64,000 bases of DNA from Pseudomonadota bacterium (GTDB lineage Bacteria; Pseudomonadota; Alphaproteobacteria; Rhizobiales; Xanthobacteraceae), in contig JAEYRD010000242.1 in NCBI GenBank assembly GCA_023435725.1, forward strand, positions 1 through 64,000. Reading direction: 5' to 3'. The position numbers were made by a program, and so were the translations under genes. Positions within the stretch are counted from its first letter, which is position 1. Each line of letters begins with the position of its first letter. Under the pieces are notes generated by a model. It made no database searches. It had not been told where the DNA came from and saw only the letters and a list, made by a program, of their open reading frames with translations. Positions 47,699 to 56,490 of this stretch are shown here, piece after piece.

Positions 47699-48415
47699 CT
47701 AGTGGGCGGCCGCTCCGGCGACGCCGAGGTGGCGCTCCAGGACCGAGGGGTCGGCCTTCAGCGCGGCGCTCGGGGCGTCGTGGACGATCGTTCCGCGCTC
47801 CAATATCACAACGCGGTCGGCGAGCCCCAGAATCTTTTGGGCATTCTGCTCGACGATGATCGAACAGATGCCGCCGGCCCGGGTAATGGCGCCGATCGCC
47901 TTCAGAAGCTCCTCGACGATGATGGGGGCAAGGCCTTCGGTCGGTTCGTCCAGCAGCAAGACCTTCGGGTTGAGGGTCAGCGCACGGCCGATCGCCAACA
48001 TCTGCTGCTCGCCGCCGGAGAGCTGGTTGCCGAAATTGCTCCGCCGCTCCTTCAGGCGCGGGAACATCTCGTAGACCTTCTCGACGGTCCATGGGCCAGG
48101 CTGTGCCACCGCGGTCATGTTCTCTTCCACCGTCAGCGAGCGGAAGATGTTGCGCTCCTGCGGCACCCAGCCGATGCCGGCGCGTGCCCGCTGGTCGGGC
48201 CGCAAGCTCGTGACGTCCGTGCCGGCGAGCGCGACGGTGCCGGAGAAGCGACGGGTGACGCCGACGATGGAGTTGATCAGCGTCGTCTTGCCGGTGCCGT
48301 TGCGCCCGAGCAGCGCCAGCACCTGCCCCTCGGCGAGCCGCAGGGACATGTTGGGCAGCACCACCGCCTCGCCATAACCGGCGCGAAGGGAATCGATCGC
48401 GAGCAGGTCAGACAT
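47699..48415 (-). CDS. livF: Branched-chain amino acid ABC transporter ATPase LivF
   Basis: Cytoplasmic ATPase of a Liv-type importer, 238 aa. Seen: Walker A LLGRNGTGKTTL, signature LSGGEQQMLAIGRAL, Walker B VLLLDEPTEGLAP and IVEQNAQKILGLADR (H-loop region), which is typical LivF. ATG 48415 overlaps livG by 8 bases. The frame extends to 48553, but the domain begins at MSDLLAIDSLRAGYGE. A substrate outside the branched-chain set (amides, urea, aromatics) is possible. Confidence 0.93.
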   Translation of the reverse strand: MSDLLAIDSLRAGYGEAVVLPNMSLRLAEGQVLALLGRNGTGKTTLINSIVGVTRRFSGTVALAGTDVTSLRPDQRARAGIGWVPQERNIFRSLTVEENMTAVAQPGPWTVEKVYEMFPRLKERRSNFGNQLSGGEQQMLAIGRALTLNPKVLLLDEPTEGLAPIIVEELLKAIGAITRAGGICSIIVEQNAQKILGLADRVVILERGTIVHDAPSAALKADPSVLERHLGVAGAAAH

Positions 48416-49163
48416 TGACCGCCTCCTCGCCGAGATAGACCGCCTTGACCTGCGGGTCGCGCGCGACCTGGTCGGGCGGGCCTTCGGTGAGCAACGCGCC
48501 CGACACCAGCACCGAGATGCGGTCGGCAAAGGAGAAGACGAGGTCCATGTCATGCTCGATCAGCAGCACGGTGACGTCGCGCGGCAGCGCGCCGACGACC
48601 GCCAGAATGTCGTGGCGCTCGCTCTCGGGCACGCCGGCGGCCGGCTCGTCGAGCAGCAGCACGCGCGGCTTGCCGGCAATCGCGACCGCGATCTCGAGCA
48701 GGCGCTGCTTGCCATAAGGCAGCGTCACGGTCTCTTCGTTCATGACGTCGAGCAGATGGAAGCGGTTGAGGAGATCGGCGATCTCGTCATTGACGTCGTT
48801 GCGCGTCCCCATCCGCCGCCACCAGTCGCCGCCATGGCCGAGACGCTCGGAGACGGCAAGGCCGATGGTCTCGAGCGGGGTCAGGTCGGGATAGAGCTGG
48901 TTGATCTGGAATGTGCGCGACAGGCCGCGCAGCACGCGCTTGTGCACGGGCAGGTCCGTGATGTCCTGGCCTTCGAGCAGGATGCGGCCCGAGTTCGGCT
49001 TGAGCACGCCGGTGAGTTGGTTGATCACCGTGGTCTTGCCGGCACCGTTCGGGCCGATCAGCGCGTGGCGGGCGCCCTGCTCGATCTTCAGCGACAGGTC
49101 GCGCGTGACGCGCAGGCCACCGAACGTCTTTTCGAGATTCTGGGTTTCGAGCGCGATGGTCAT
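48408..49163 (-). CDS. livG: Branched-chain amino acid ABC transporter ATPase LivG
   Basis: Second ATPase of the importer, 251 aa. Seen: IGPNGAGKTTVINQLTG, FQINQLYPDLTPLETIGLAV (the LivG-specific spacing loop), LPYGKQRLLEIAVA in place of LSGGQ, LLLDEPAAGVPESE, and LIEHDMDLVFSFADR. ATG 49163 (MTIALETQNLEKTFGG) overlaps livM by 4 bases. Confidence 0.93.
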   Translation of the reverse strand: MTIALETQNLEKTFGGLRVTRDLSLKIEQGARHALIGPNGAGKTTVINQLTGVLKPNSGRILLEGQDITDLPVHKRVLRGLSRTFQINQLYPDLTPLETIGLAVSERLGHGGDWWRRMGTRNDVNDEIADLLNRFHLLDVMNEETVTLPYGKQRLLEIAVAIAGKPRVLLLDEPAAGVPESERHDILAVVGALPRDVTVLLIEHDMDLVFSFADRISVLVSGALLTEGPPDQVARDPQVKAVYLGEEAVNV

Positions 49164-50188
49164 GCGTCGCTCTCCGGCACGGCGACGACGGCCCTGCGCC
49201 CGGCCACCTGCTTGATGACCAGATTGGGCACATACAGCACCCATCGGTGCAGGCGCTGACGGCCGACCAGCACGATCACGACCAGCACCAGGCCGATCCA
49301 GAACTGCCAGTATTGGGGAGTGATGGTGGAGAACAATTCCTGGAGCATGCGGAAGATCACGGCTCCGATCAGCCCTCCATAGAGATAGCCGGTGCCGCCG
49401 ATCACGAGCACCAGCATCAGATCGGCGGAGCGCTCGAAGGCGAACACGTCCAGCGAGGCGATCGCGGTGGTCTGGGTGAACAGCGCGCCCGCGATGCCCG
49501 CATAGAATGCCGCCAGCGTATAGATCGCGATCAGGCGGCGGTTGACGGGGATGCCGATGGCCGCCGCACGCAGCGGATTGTTCTTGATCGCCCGCAGCGA
49601 CAGGCCGAACGGCGAGTGCACGACACGGCGGGCGAACAGGAACAGCAGGAACAGCACGGCGAGCGAATAGAAGAAACCGGCCTTGCCGAACATGTCGAAC
49701 GGGATCTGGCCGAAGATCGGCTGCATCTCGATGCCCTGCAGGCCGTCGGTGCCGCCGGTGATGTTGGAGAAGCGTTCGGCGAGCGCTTCCAGCAGCAGCG
49801 CGATGCCGAGCGTGACCATCAGCCGTGTCAGGTCCACGCCACGGATCACCAGGAAGCTGGTCGCAAAACCGAGCACCATCGCGGCGAGGCCTGCAACGAC
49901 GAGCGCCAGCACGGGTTCGTTGATGATGCCGTGAAGCGCAAGGAGCCCCGCGGCATAGGCGCCGACGCCGAAGAAGGCGGCGTGGCCGAGCGAGACGATG
50001 CCGGCATAGCCGAGGATGAGATCGAGCGACATCGCAAACAGCGCCAGCCGCAGGATGTCCGTCATGATCAGATAGCGCGTGGGAAATGCGAACCCGCAGG
50101 CCAGCACGATGAGCCAGAAGGCGACTTCGCCATAGTGCCAGCGCGCCTGGCGCTGGGCGTGGTAACCGACGTCGGAAGAAGCGCTCAT
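49160..50188 (-). CDS. livM: Branched-chain amino acid ABC transporter permease LivM
   Basis: Inner-membrane permease, 342 aa, about ten hydrophobic segments. Seen: SLDLILGYAGIVSLGHAAFFGVGAY in the centre and VIGGTGYLYGGLIGAVIF near the C-terminus, both LivM hallmarks. ATG 50188 is preferred to the longer open frame (to 50476), which overlaps livH. Nine bases separate it from the livH stop. Confidence 0.92.
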   Translation of the reverse strand: MSASSDVGYHAQRQARWHYGEVAFWLIVLACGFAFPTRYLIMTDILRLALFAMSLDLILGYAGIVSLGHAAFFGVGAYAAGLLALHGIINEPVLALVVAGLAAMVLGFATSFLVIRGVDLTRLMVTLGIALLLEALAERFSNITGGTDGLQGIEMQPIFGQIPFDMFGKAGFFYSLAVLFLLFLFARRVVHSPFGLSLRAIKNNPLRAAAIGIPVNRRLIAIYTLAAFYAGIAGALFTQTTAIASLDVFAFERSADLMLVLVIGGTGYLYGGLIGAVIFRMLQELFSTITPQYWQFWIGLVLVVIVLVGRQRLHRWVLYVPNLVIKQVAGRRAVVAVPESDA

Positions 50189-50196
50189 CGGCGAAC

Positions 50197-51066
50197 TCAA
50201 CGCGCAGCCGAGCGACCGAACAGGCCGTTCGGGCGCCAGATCAGGATCACGATCATCATGGTGTAGATCACGAAGGGGCCCATCTTCGGCACGTAATACT
50301 TCCCGGCAACGTCGCCGATGCCGAGCAGGAGCGAGGCCAGGAACGGGCCGGTGATCGAGGAGGAACCGCCGACGGTGACCACGATCAGGAAGTAGATCAT
50401 GAACTTCAGCGGGAAATAGGGATCGAGGCCGAGGATCTCCGCGCTCAGCGCGCCGCCGAGACCGGCGAGCCCGCATCCGAATGCGAACGTGAAGGCGAAC
50501 ACCTGCGGCACGTTGATGCCGAGGCCGCTCGCAGCGCGCGGATCATCGACCGCGGCGCGCAGGCGGCTGCCGAAGCGGGTCTTGGCCAGCACCATCTGGA
50601 GACCGATGGTGAGCAGGCCGCAGATCACGATGATCATCAGCCGGTAGCGGCCGATGCCGACTCCGAACACGTCGAACTGGCCCTGGAGCGCGGCCGGCAG
50701 GTTGATGAAAACCCGCGACGAGCCCTGGATGTAGTCGACGGCGGCGACCGACATGAACGTCAGACCGATCGTGAACAGGACCTGGTCGAGATGGCTGCGC
50801 GCGTAGAGGTGCCGGTACAGCGTGCGCTCGAGCACGATGCCGATTGCTGCGGCCGAGACGAAGGCGAGCGGCAGCGCGGCGAAGAACGGCCAGCCCACGC
50901 GGTTGACCAGCACCATGCAGACATAGCCGCCGGCCATCGCGAAGGCGCCGTGAGCGAGGTTGACGAAGTTCATCAGGCCAAGCGTGACCGCGAGCCCGCA
51001 CGCGAGCACGAACAGCAGCATGCCGTAGGCAACGCCATCGAACAGGTTGGTGAGGATTGCGGTCAT
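50197..51066 (-). CDS. livH: Branched-chain amino acid ABC transporter permease LivH
   Basis: Inner-membrane permease, 289 aa, about eight hydrophobic segments. Seen: LFDGVAYGMLLFVLACGLAVT, MNFVNLAHGAFAMAGGYV, SGLGINVPQVFAFTFAFGCGL and VTVGGSSSITGPFLASLLLG, the LivH pattern. ATG 51066. It is separated from livK by a palindromic element (51095-51187). Confidence 0.93.
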   Translation of the reverse strand: MTAILTNLFDGVAYGMLLFVLACGLAVTLGLMNFVNLAHGAFAMAGGYVCMVLVNRVGWPFFAALPLAFVSAAAIGIVLERTLYRHLYARSHLDQVLFTIGLTFMSVAAVDYIQGSSRVFINLPAALQGQFDVFGVGIGRYRLMIIVICGLLTIGLQMVLAKTRFGSRLRAAVDDPRAASGLGINVPQVFAFTFAFGCGLAGLGGALSAEILGLDPYFPLKFMIYFLIVVTVGGSSSITGPFLASLLLGIGDVAGKYYVPKMGPFVIYTMMIVILIWRPNGLFGRSAAR

Positions 51067-51094
51067 CGGTAGCGGGTGAGCCTTGATAAGTACT

Positions 51095-51187
51095 CGTCAT
51101 TCCGGGGCAGCGCGCAGCGCTGAACCCGGAATCCATTTCAACAACTTCGAGATCCCCGATGCGCGCTAAGCGCGCTCGGGGATGACG
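51095..51187. repeat. Palindromic element between livK and livH
   Basis: CGTCATTCCGGGGC at the left and CGGGGATGACG at the right are imperfect inverted ends, with GCGCGC-rich arms inside that can pair. In an operon, such a hairpin between the binding protein and permease genes often lowers downstream expression relative to livK. Confidence 0.7.
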
Positions 51188-51199
51188 CACTTTCGCGCG

Positions 51200-52378
51200 T
51201 CACTTCTTGGTCTTGCCGAGGTCCTTGACGGCGTCGAAGGTCGCGAACTCGACGTTGTAGAGTTCGCCGTCGACCTTCTCGACCTTGCGGATGTAGATGT
51301 TCTGCACGATGTCGCGGGTCTCAGGATCGATCGAGATCGGGCCGCGCGGGCTCTCCCACTTCTGGCCCTTCATGGCCTCGATCAGCTTGGTGCCGTCGGT
51401 GTCGCCATTGGTCTTCTTCAGCGCCTCGTAGATGAGGTGGATGCCGTCATAGCCGCCCACAGCCATGAAGCCCGGGCGGGTGCCATAGGCCTTCTTGTAG
51501 GCGGCCACGAAGTCCTTGTTCATCTGCGAGGGGTGCGCCGCCGAATAGAGATGAGCGGTCACGGTGCCGAGCACAGCGTCGCCCATGTTGTTGAGGAGAT
51601 CGTCGTCGGTGACGTCGCCCGGTCCGATCACCTTGATGCCGGCCTTGTCGAGGCCGCGCTCGGCATACTGCTTCATGAAGTTGCCGCCCTGGCCCGCCGG
51701 CACGAACACGAAGATCGCATCGGGCTTGGCATCCTTCATGCGCTGCAGGAACGGCGCGAAATCCGGATTGGCGAGCGGTACCTTGACCTCTTCAACCACC
51801 TCGCCGCCGCCGGCGGTGAAGTGCTCCTTGAAGAAGTTCAGCGCGTCATTGCCCGGCGCGTAGTCCGAGGTCAGCGTCGCGACCTTCTTGATGCCGTTCT
51901 TCACCGCCCAGTCGCCGATGATGGTCGAGGACTGCGCAAGCGTGAAGCTGGTGCGCACGATGTAGGGTGAACGCTCGGTGATGATGGAGGTGCCGGCCGC
52001 CATCACGACTTCCGGAATCTTGGCCTGCGTTGCGAGCGGCGCGGCGGCGAGGGCCGCCGGCGTCACGCCGAAGCCGGCGATGAAATTGACCTTGTCGTTG
52101 ACGATCAGCTCCTGCGCGGCGGTCTTGGTCTTGTCCGGAATCGCCGCATCATCCTTGAGGATGATCTCGACCTTCTTGCCGGCGACCGTGTCGCCCTTCT
52201 GCTGCATGTAGAGCTTGATCGCGTTCTCGATCTGCTTGCCAGTCGAGGCCTGGCCGCCGGTCATCGGCAGAATCAGACCGATCTTGACGGTATCCTCAGC
52301 CTTGGCAGGCGCGCCGGCCACGAGGCCCGCGATGGCGGCGACGACGGCCGCCCGAGAAAGCTGTTTACGTTCGAACAT
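51200..52378 (-). CDS. Liv-type ABC transporter substrate-binding protein (LivK)
   Basis: Periplasmic binding protein, 392 aa. Signal peptide (AAVVAAIAGLVAGAPAKAED), then VKIGLILPMTGGQASTGKQI, NDKVNFIAGFGVTPAALA, MAAGTSIITERSPYIVRTSF and GGYDGIHLIYEALKKTNGD, the two-lobe leucine-binding fold. First gene of the livKHMGF-metE-like unit. A promoter with TTGACA and TACAAT is visible about 250-270 bases upstream on the minus strand. Ligand is unknown. Confidence 0.92.
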   Translation of the reverse strand: MFERKQLSRAAVVAAIAGLVAGAPAKAEDTVKIGLILPMTGGQASTGKQIENAIKLYMQQKGDTVAGKKVEIILKDDAAIPDKTKTAAQELIVNDKVNFIAGFGVTPAALAAAPLATQAKIPEVVMAAGTSIITERSPYIVRTSFTLAQSSTIIGDWAVKNGIKKVATLTSDYAPGNDALNFFKEHFTAGGGEVVEEVKVPLANPDFAPFLQRMKDAKPDAIFVFVPAGQGGNFMKQYAERGLDKAGIKVIGPGDVTDDDLLNNMGDAVLGTVTAHLYSAAHPSQMNKDFVAAYKKAYGTRPGFMAVGGYDGIHLIYEALKKTNGDTDGTKLIEAMKGQKWESPRGPISIDPETRDIVQNIYIRKVEKVDGELYNVEFATFDAVKDLGKTKK

Positions 52379-52877
52379 CAGATGTCCCTCCCCTTCATTC
52401 CTGACCTCTTGTGCAGCGGACCGAGTGCCCGATCCTTGCCTCAGTTTGGCTCACGCACGAGCGATATCGCGCGCCACATGGCGTCCTTCGCGCCCTCATT
52501 GTCAATCGGACGTTTGGCGACCAGTCGGCGCAAGCCGAGCGTTCCGATTGCCGACGGCGGGAGCGGTGTCGTGGTTACGTCGGGGGTAACCCGAGCCCTC
52601 GATCTTGGCTGCGTCCATTTGGACGATTGTACAAATAAAATGGACCTGTCAACGAAAAAGCCCCTGCGCTGATCAAGCCAATTTGTCGCGACCCTCCTGT
52701 CGCAATCTAGAAACGCGCTCGATTGCGTGGATGGAGGATTTCATCTTTCTCTTGCAGAATTTGTACATTGGCAGGGTCTTGGCCGGCCACTCCTCGGTAA
52801 TAAATTACCTATCTCGAATAAGTCTATTTTACCTTGTTGAAGGCTAGTCTCCCGGCGCCAGCCTGATCTGGCGCCCA
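52379..52877. other. Upstream region of liv operon 1
   Basis: About 500 bases without a supported gene. It holds the candidate livK promoter (52626-52652), two TTGTACA-type sites (52627-52634 and 52761-52767), and a leader of about 240 bases with no structure I can name. Short frames here have poor codon character. Confidence 0.6.
52626..52652 (-). promoter_or_regulatory. Candidate sigma-70 promoter with overlapping TTGTACAA operator
   Basis: On the minus strand TTGACA (52652-52647) is followed after 15 bases by TACAAT (52631-52626), a good sigma-70 pair with short spacing, pointing at livK. The palindrome TTGTACAA (52627-52634) overlaps the -10 box, and TTGTACA recurs at 52761-52767 upstream of the -35. 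GntR-type regulators use TGTACA-like sites; the regulator is not in this window as far as I can tell. Confidence 0.5.
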
Positions 52878-52904
52878 ATGACCGAGTTCGCGCGCGCCCA
52901 CACA

Positions 52905-53189
52905 ATGCCCAAGCCCTTCCGCTCCGTCCTCACTCTTGTTGCGCTCGCCGCGGGGCTATCCGGCTGCGGCACCGTCAACGAAAAGCTTTCGGCCGGCATG
53001 GGCGACTACGTCCCGCAATGGGCCGGCGGCCTGCCGGCCGACGCTCCGCCGCGCCCGGGCACGCCGCAATACGACGCCTACATGAAGGAACGCGAACGCA
53101 AGCGCCTGATGCCGGCGGCCGATCGCGAGAAGGAAGAGCAGGCGCAGAAGGGCGCGACCGGCTCAACCTCGGGCGGCGCGGTGCGTTGA
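52905..53189 (+). CDS. Small predicted lipoprotein, 94 aa
   Basis: Signal peptide MPKPFRSVLTLVALAAGLSG with lipobox LSGC (Cys at about residue 21), then a Pro-rich segment (LPADAPPRPGTPQYDAYMKE) and a charged C-terminus (RERKRLMPAADREKEEQAQK). Probably anchored to a membrane in the periplasm; no function recognised. ATG 52905 gives the compact signal peptide; an in-frame ATG at 52878 adds nine residues. Close to the convergent purU stop at 53235. Confidence 0.8.
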   Translation: MPKPFRSVLTLVALAAGLSGCGTVNEKLSAGMGDYVPQWAGGLPADAPPRPGTPQYDAYMKERERKRLMPAADREKEEQAQKGATGSTSGGAVR

Positions 53190-53234
53190 GCAGGCGTATG
53201 GCGAATGGAAAGCCCATTCGCAACTTACCATTCG

Positions 53235-54098
53235 CTAATCTACAAACACCACGGTCTTGCGGCCGTTGAGGATGACGCGGTCGTCGAGATGGTAGCGGAT
53301 CGCGCGGGCGAGCACGCGGCGCTCGATGTCGCGGCCCTTGCGAACGAGATCCTCCGGCGTGTCGCGATGACTGATGCGCTCGACGTCCTGGTCGATGATC
53401 GGGCCCTCGTCGAGGTCGCGCGTGACGTAATGGGCGGTGGCGCCGATCAGCTTCACGCCGCGCTCATGGGCCTGGTGATAGGGCTTTGCGCCCTTGAAGC
53501 CCGGCAGGAACGAGTGGTGGATGTTAATGCAGCGTCCCGACAGTTTTGCCGAGAGATCGTCGGACAGGATCTGCATGTAGCGTGCGAGCACGACGAGATC
53601 GGTCCCGGTCTTGGCGACGAGATCCAGGATCTGCGCCTCCTGCTCGCGCTTGGTCTCCTTCGTAATCGGCAGATGGTGGAACGGAATGTCGCCGAAATCG
53701 AGCCCGGCATAGACCTCGCGCGGGTGGTTGGAGACGATCGCAGCGAGCGTCATCGGCAATTCGCCGGTGCGCCAGCGGTAGAGGATGTCGACCAGGCAGT
53801 GGTCGGACTTCGACACCAGCAGCATCACCTTGCGGTGCGCGGCGCGGTCGCGCATCTGCCACTCCATGCCGAAACGCTCCGCGATCGCGGCAAAGCCGGT
53901 CTGGAGCGCCGACAGTTCCACGGCGAGATCGGCCGCGGTGAACACCACCCGCATGAAGAACTTCTTGGTCTCGACGTCGTCGAACTGCTGGGCGTCGAGA
54001 ATGTTCTGGCCGTTATGGGCCAGGAAGGTCGACACCGCCGAGACGATGCCGGGACGATCCGGACAGGACAGGGTCAGAACATATTGATGATCGGGCAT
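53235..54098 (-). CDS. purU: Formyltetrahydrofolate deformylase PurU
   Basis: Hydrolyses 10-formyl-THF to THF and formate, balancing one-carbon units. 287 aa. N-terminal ACT domain (YVLTLSCPDRPGIVSAVSTF), then the formyltransferase-like domain with INIHHSFLPGFKGAKPYHQA, GVKLIGATAHYVTRDLDEGPII and RGRDIER-type end. The active-site His and Asp (HHSFLPG ... TAHYVTRDLD) are present. ATG 54098 is preferred to 54122. Confidence 0.95.
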   Translation of the reverse strand: MPDHQYVLTLSCPDRPGIVSAVSTFLAHNGQNILDAQQFDDVETKKFFMRVVFTAADLAVELSALQTGFAAIAERFGMEWQMRDRAAHRKVMLLVSKSDHCLVDILYRWRTGELPMTLAAIVSNHPREVYAGLDFGDIPFHHLPITKETKREQEAQILDLVAKTGTDLVVLARYMQILSDDLSAKLSGRCINIHHSFLPGFKGAKPYHQAHERGVKLIGATAHYVTRDLDEGPIIDQDVERISHRDTPEDLVRKGRDIERRVLARAIRYHLDDRVILNGRKTVVFVD

Positions 54099-54239
54099 GG
54101 CTCTTGATGAAGGTTTGGGCAAATGATGCGGAACGCCCCGCGATTTGCGCCCTGCTCTATCACCGACCTACCCTTGCGCCAATCCCGGGCACAGAGTCAG
54201 GATGAACGGACGATTGCAATTTATCACCGGAGCACGCCC

Positions 54240-55082
54240 ATGGCCGACCGTTTGAACGGCTACCGCATCCTGATCCTGGAAACGCGCGAGGAAGCTCAGT
54301 TTTCAAAGCTGCTCGCCGAGCAAGGCGCCGATGTCGTGCAGTGCCCGATGTTCACCATCCACGATGCGCCCGACCCCGCCCCCGTCGAAGCCTGGATTCG
54401 CGGCGCCATCGACAGGCCCTTCGATGACCTCGTGCTGATGACCGGCGAAGGCCTGCGGCGGATCATGAAGCTCGCCGTCGCCCGCGGGCTCGACGCCGCG
54501 CTTGTGGCGTCGCTGGCGAAATCGCGAAAATTCACCCGCGGGCCGAAGCCCGGCAAGGCGCTACGCGAGGTCGGCCTCGAGGCGCAGCAGACCACGGAGA
54601 AGCCGACCACCGAGGGCGTGATCGAGATGCTGGGCAAACTCGACCTCAGGGGGCGGCGCCTCGGCCTCCAGCTCTATCCGGACAAGGACCACAGCGCGCT
54701 GACCGGCGCGCTTGCCGCGCAGGGGGCCGAGGTCGATACCGTGCTTCCTTACGTCTACGATTCCAAGGCGGCGGATGCGAACATCGTCGCCGCCATCGAC
54801 GACATGGCCGAGGGACGGATCGATTCCATCGCGCTGACCAATCTCGGTCAGGTCCGCCGCCTGATCGAGGCCGCGAAGGCGCATCGCAGCGAAGCGAAGC
54901 TGCGCGCTGGCTTCGAACGAACGCTGATCGCCTCGGTGGGGCCGGCAGTCTCGGGCGAGCTCACCGCACACGGCCTGCGCACAGACGTCTCGCCGGCGGA
55001 CGACGCCTATTTCATGCGCCCGCTGATCTCGGCGATGGCGGCAGCGCTGGCGGAGCGGAAGCCGAGAGCCGCGGCAAGGTAA
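54240..55082 (+). CDS. Uroporphyrinogen-III synthase (HemD)-family protein
   Basis: Bilobed HemD-type protein, 280 aa. Seen: GYRILILETREEAQFSKLL at the N-terminus, LVLMTGEGLRRI, the cross-domain PTTEGVIEMLGKLDLRGRRL, YVYDSKAAD, and IALTNLGQVRRLIEAA with SVGPAVSGELTAHGL near the end, all typical. HemD closes the tetrapyrrole ring of haem, sirohaem and cobalamin precursors, but no other haem genes are near, so it may be a second or divergent copy. ATG 54240 is preferred to 54123. Confidence 0.82.
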   Translation: MADRLNGYRILILETREEAQFSKLLAEQGADVVQCPMFTIHDAPDPAPVEAWIRGAIDRPFDDLVLMTGEGLRRIMKLAVARGLDAALVASLAKSRKFTRGPKPGKALREVGLEAQQTTEKPTTEGVIEMLGKLDLRGRRLGLQLYPDKDHSALTGALAAQGAEVDTVLPYVYDSKAADANIVAAIDDMAEGRIDSIALTNLGQVRRLIEAAKAHRSEAKLRAGFERTLIASVGPAVSGELTAHGLRTDVSPADDAYFMRPLISAMAAALAERKPRAAAR

Positions 55083-55143
55083 GAGCCGAGCGCGGGGGCG
55101 GTCTGCGGCGGCTCCGATTGACACGACCATCGCCAGCGCTACG

Positions 55144-56469
55144 TTGCCGAACAGCAAGAAGAAACAACAAGGGCAAGGGAATCGCCGTGACACGCGTCAT
55201 CGCGTTTTGAGCGCAGCCACACGGCCTTCGGCGCTCGCACCATTTCGCATCCGCAACTATCGCTTCCAGTGGCCGTCCGATCTGCTGACCTCCTGGGCGT
55301 TCGAGGTCGAGACGCTGGTGCTCGGCTGGTACATCATGGTCGAGACTGGGTCGGTGCTGCTGCTCACCGTGCTTGCCTCGCTGCAGTTCGTCGGGACATT
55401 GGTCGCGCCGGTGTTCGGCATGATCGGCGACCGTATGGGTCATCGCGACCTCCTGGTCGCGATGCGTCTTACCTATACGGTGCTCTCGTCGACCATCATG
55501 GTTCTGGCGCTGACCGGTCACCTGTCGCCGCTGAGCGTCATGATCATCGTCGCGATCATGGGCCTGATCCGTCCCTCGGATCTCGGCGTCCGGGGCGCAC
55601 TGCTTGCCGAGATCATGCCGGCCGAGCAACTGGTGGGCGCCATCAGCGTTGCGCGGACGACCCAGGACAGCGCGCGCATTGCCGGCGCGTTGACGGGCGC
55701 CGGGCTGTTCGCCGTCCTCGGCATCGGCTTCGTCTATGTGGCGATCGCCTGTCTCTACCTCGTGGCCGCACTTCTCATGCTCTGCCTGACCCGGCCGGAA
55801 ACGTCCGTTACCACGAGCGATCTTCCGGCAAATAGCCACGCGATCTCGCGATTGCTGCGCGACCTCAAGGAAGGGATTGTCTACGCCTGGAATGGCCCGG
55901 GAATGCGCGCGGCTCTGTGCGTCGCCTTCCTGGCCAATCTCACCGCATTTCCCTTCACTGGAGGATTGCTGCCCTACATCGCGCGGGAGATCTTCCATAC
56001 CGACCAGACCGGCCTCGGTTATCTCTCGGCGAGCTTCGCTGTCGGCTCTCTGATCGGCTCCATCACGCTCAGCTTGGTCGGCGGACTGCGCATTGCCCGG
56101 CTGCTGATCGGCGCGACGCTGGCCTGGTACGCCATGCTGCTGGTGTTCGTCGAGATCAGGACCATGCCGGTGGCGATGGCCTGCCTCGTTCTCGCCGGCA
56201 TCGCCCAGAGCATGTCGATGATATCCGCTGCCGTGATCCTGATGCGGACAGCCAGCGCACATCTTCGCGGCCGCGTGATGGGCGTGCGTATGATGGTCAT
56301 CTACGGCCTGCCGCTCGGATTGCTCGCGGCCGGCAGCCTGATTGACATCATCGGCTATTCCGCGACGGGCTCGCTCTATGCCGCCTCGGGCTTCATCGCG
56401 ATGCTGGCGATCGCGGTGCGCTGGCGCGAAGATCTGTGGCCAGCGCACGCGCCGGCCAATGCAGGATGA
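55144..56469 (+). CDS. MFS exporter (MFS_3 / EntS-like)
   Basis: Twelve-helix MFS protein, up to 441 aa. Seen: PFRIRNYRFQWPSDLLTSWA at the N-terminus, FGMIGDRMGHRDLLVAMR in loop 2-3, IMGLIRPSDLGVRGALLAEI, RTTQDSARIAGALTGAGLF and AGIAQSMSMISAAVIL, the pattern of EntS-type exporters. No ATG lies before the first helix; TTG 55144 and TTG 55207 are candidates, so the start is uncertain. Substrate unknown. Confidence 0.8.
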   Translation: MPNSKKKQQGQGNRRDTRHRVLSAATRPSALAPFRIRNYRFQWPSDLLTSWAFEVETLVLGWYIMVETGSVLLLTVLASLQFVGTLVAPVFGMIGDRMGHRDLLVAMRLTYTVLSSTIMVLALTGHLSPLSVMIIVAIMGLIRPSDLGVRGALLAEIMPAEQLVGAISVARTTQDSARIAGALTGAGLFAVLGIGFVYVAIACLYLVAALLMLCLTRPETSVTTSDLPANSHAISRLLRDLKEGIVYAWNGPGMRAALCVAFLANLTAFPFTGGLLPYIAREIFHTDQTGLGYLSASFAVGSLIGSITLSLVGGLRIARLLIGATLAWYAMLLVFVEIRTMPVAMACLVLAGIAQSMSMISAAVILMRTASAHLRGRVMGVRMMVIYGLPLGLLAAGSLIDIIGYSATGSLYAASGFIAMLAIAVRWREDLWPAHAPANAG

Positions 56470-56490
56470 CGAGACAAGCGTCTATGCGCC

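Noticed and set aside
49160..50476. Extended livM N-terminus
   Set aside because: The extension overlaps livH by about 280 bases and lacks membrane character; ATG 50188 fits the family.
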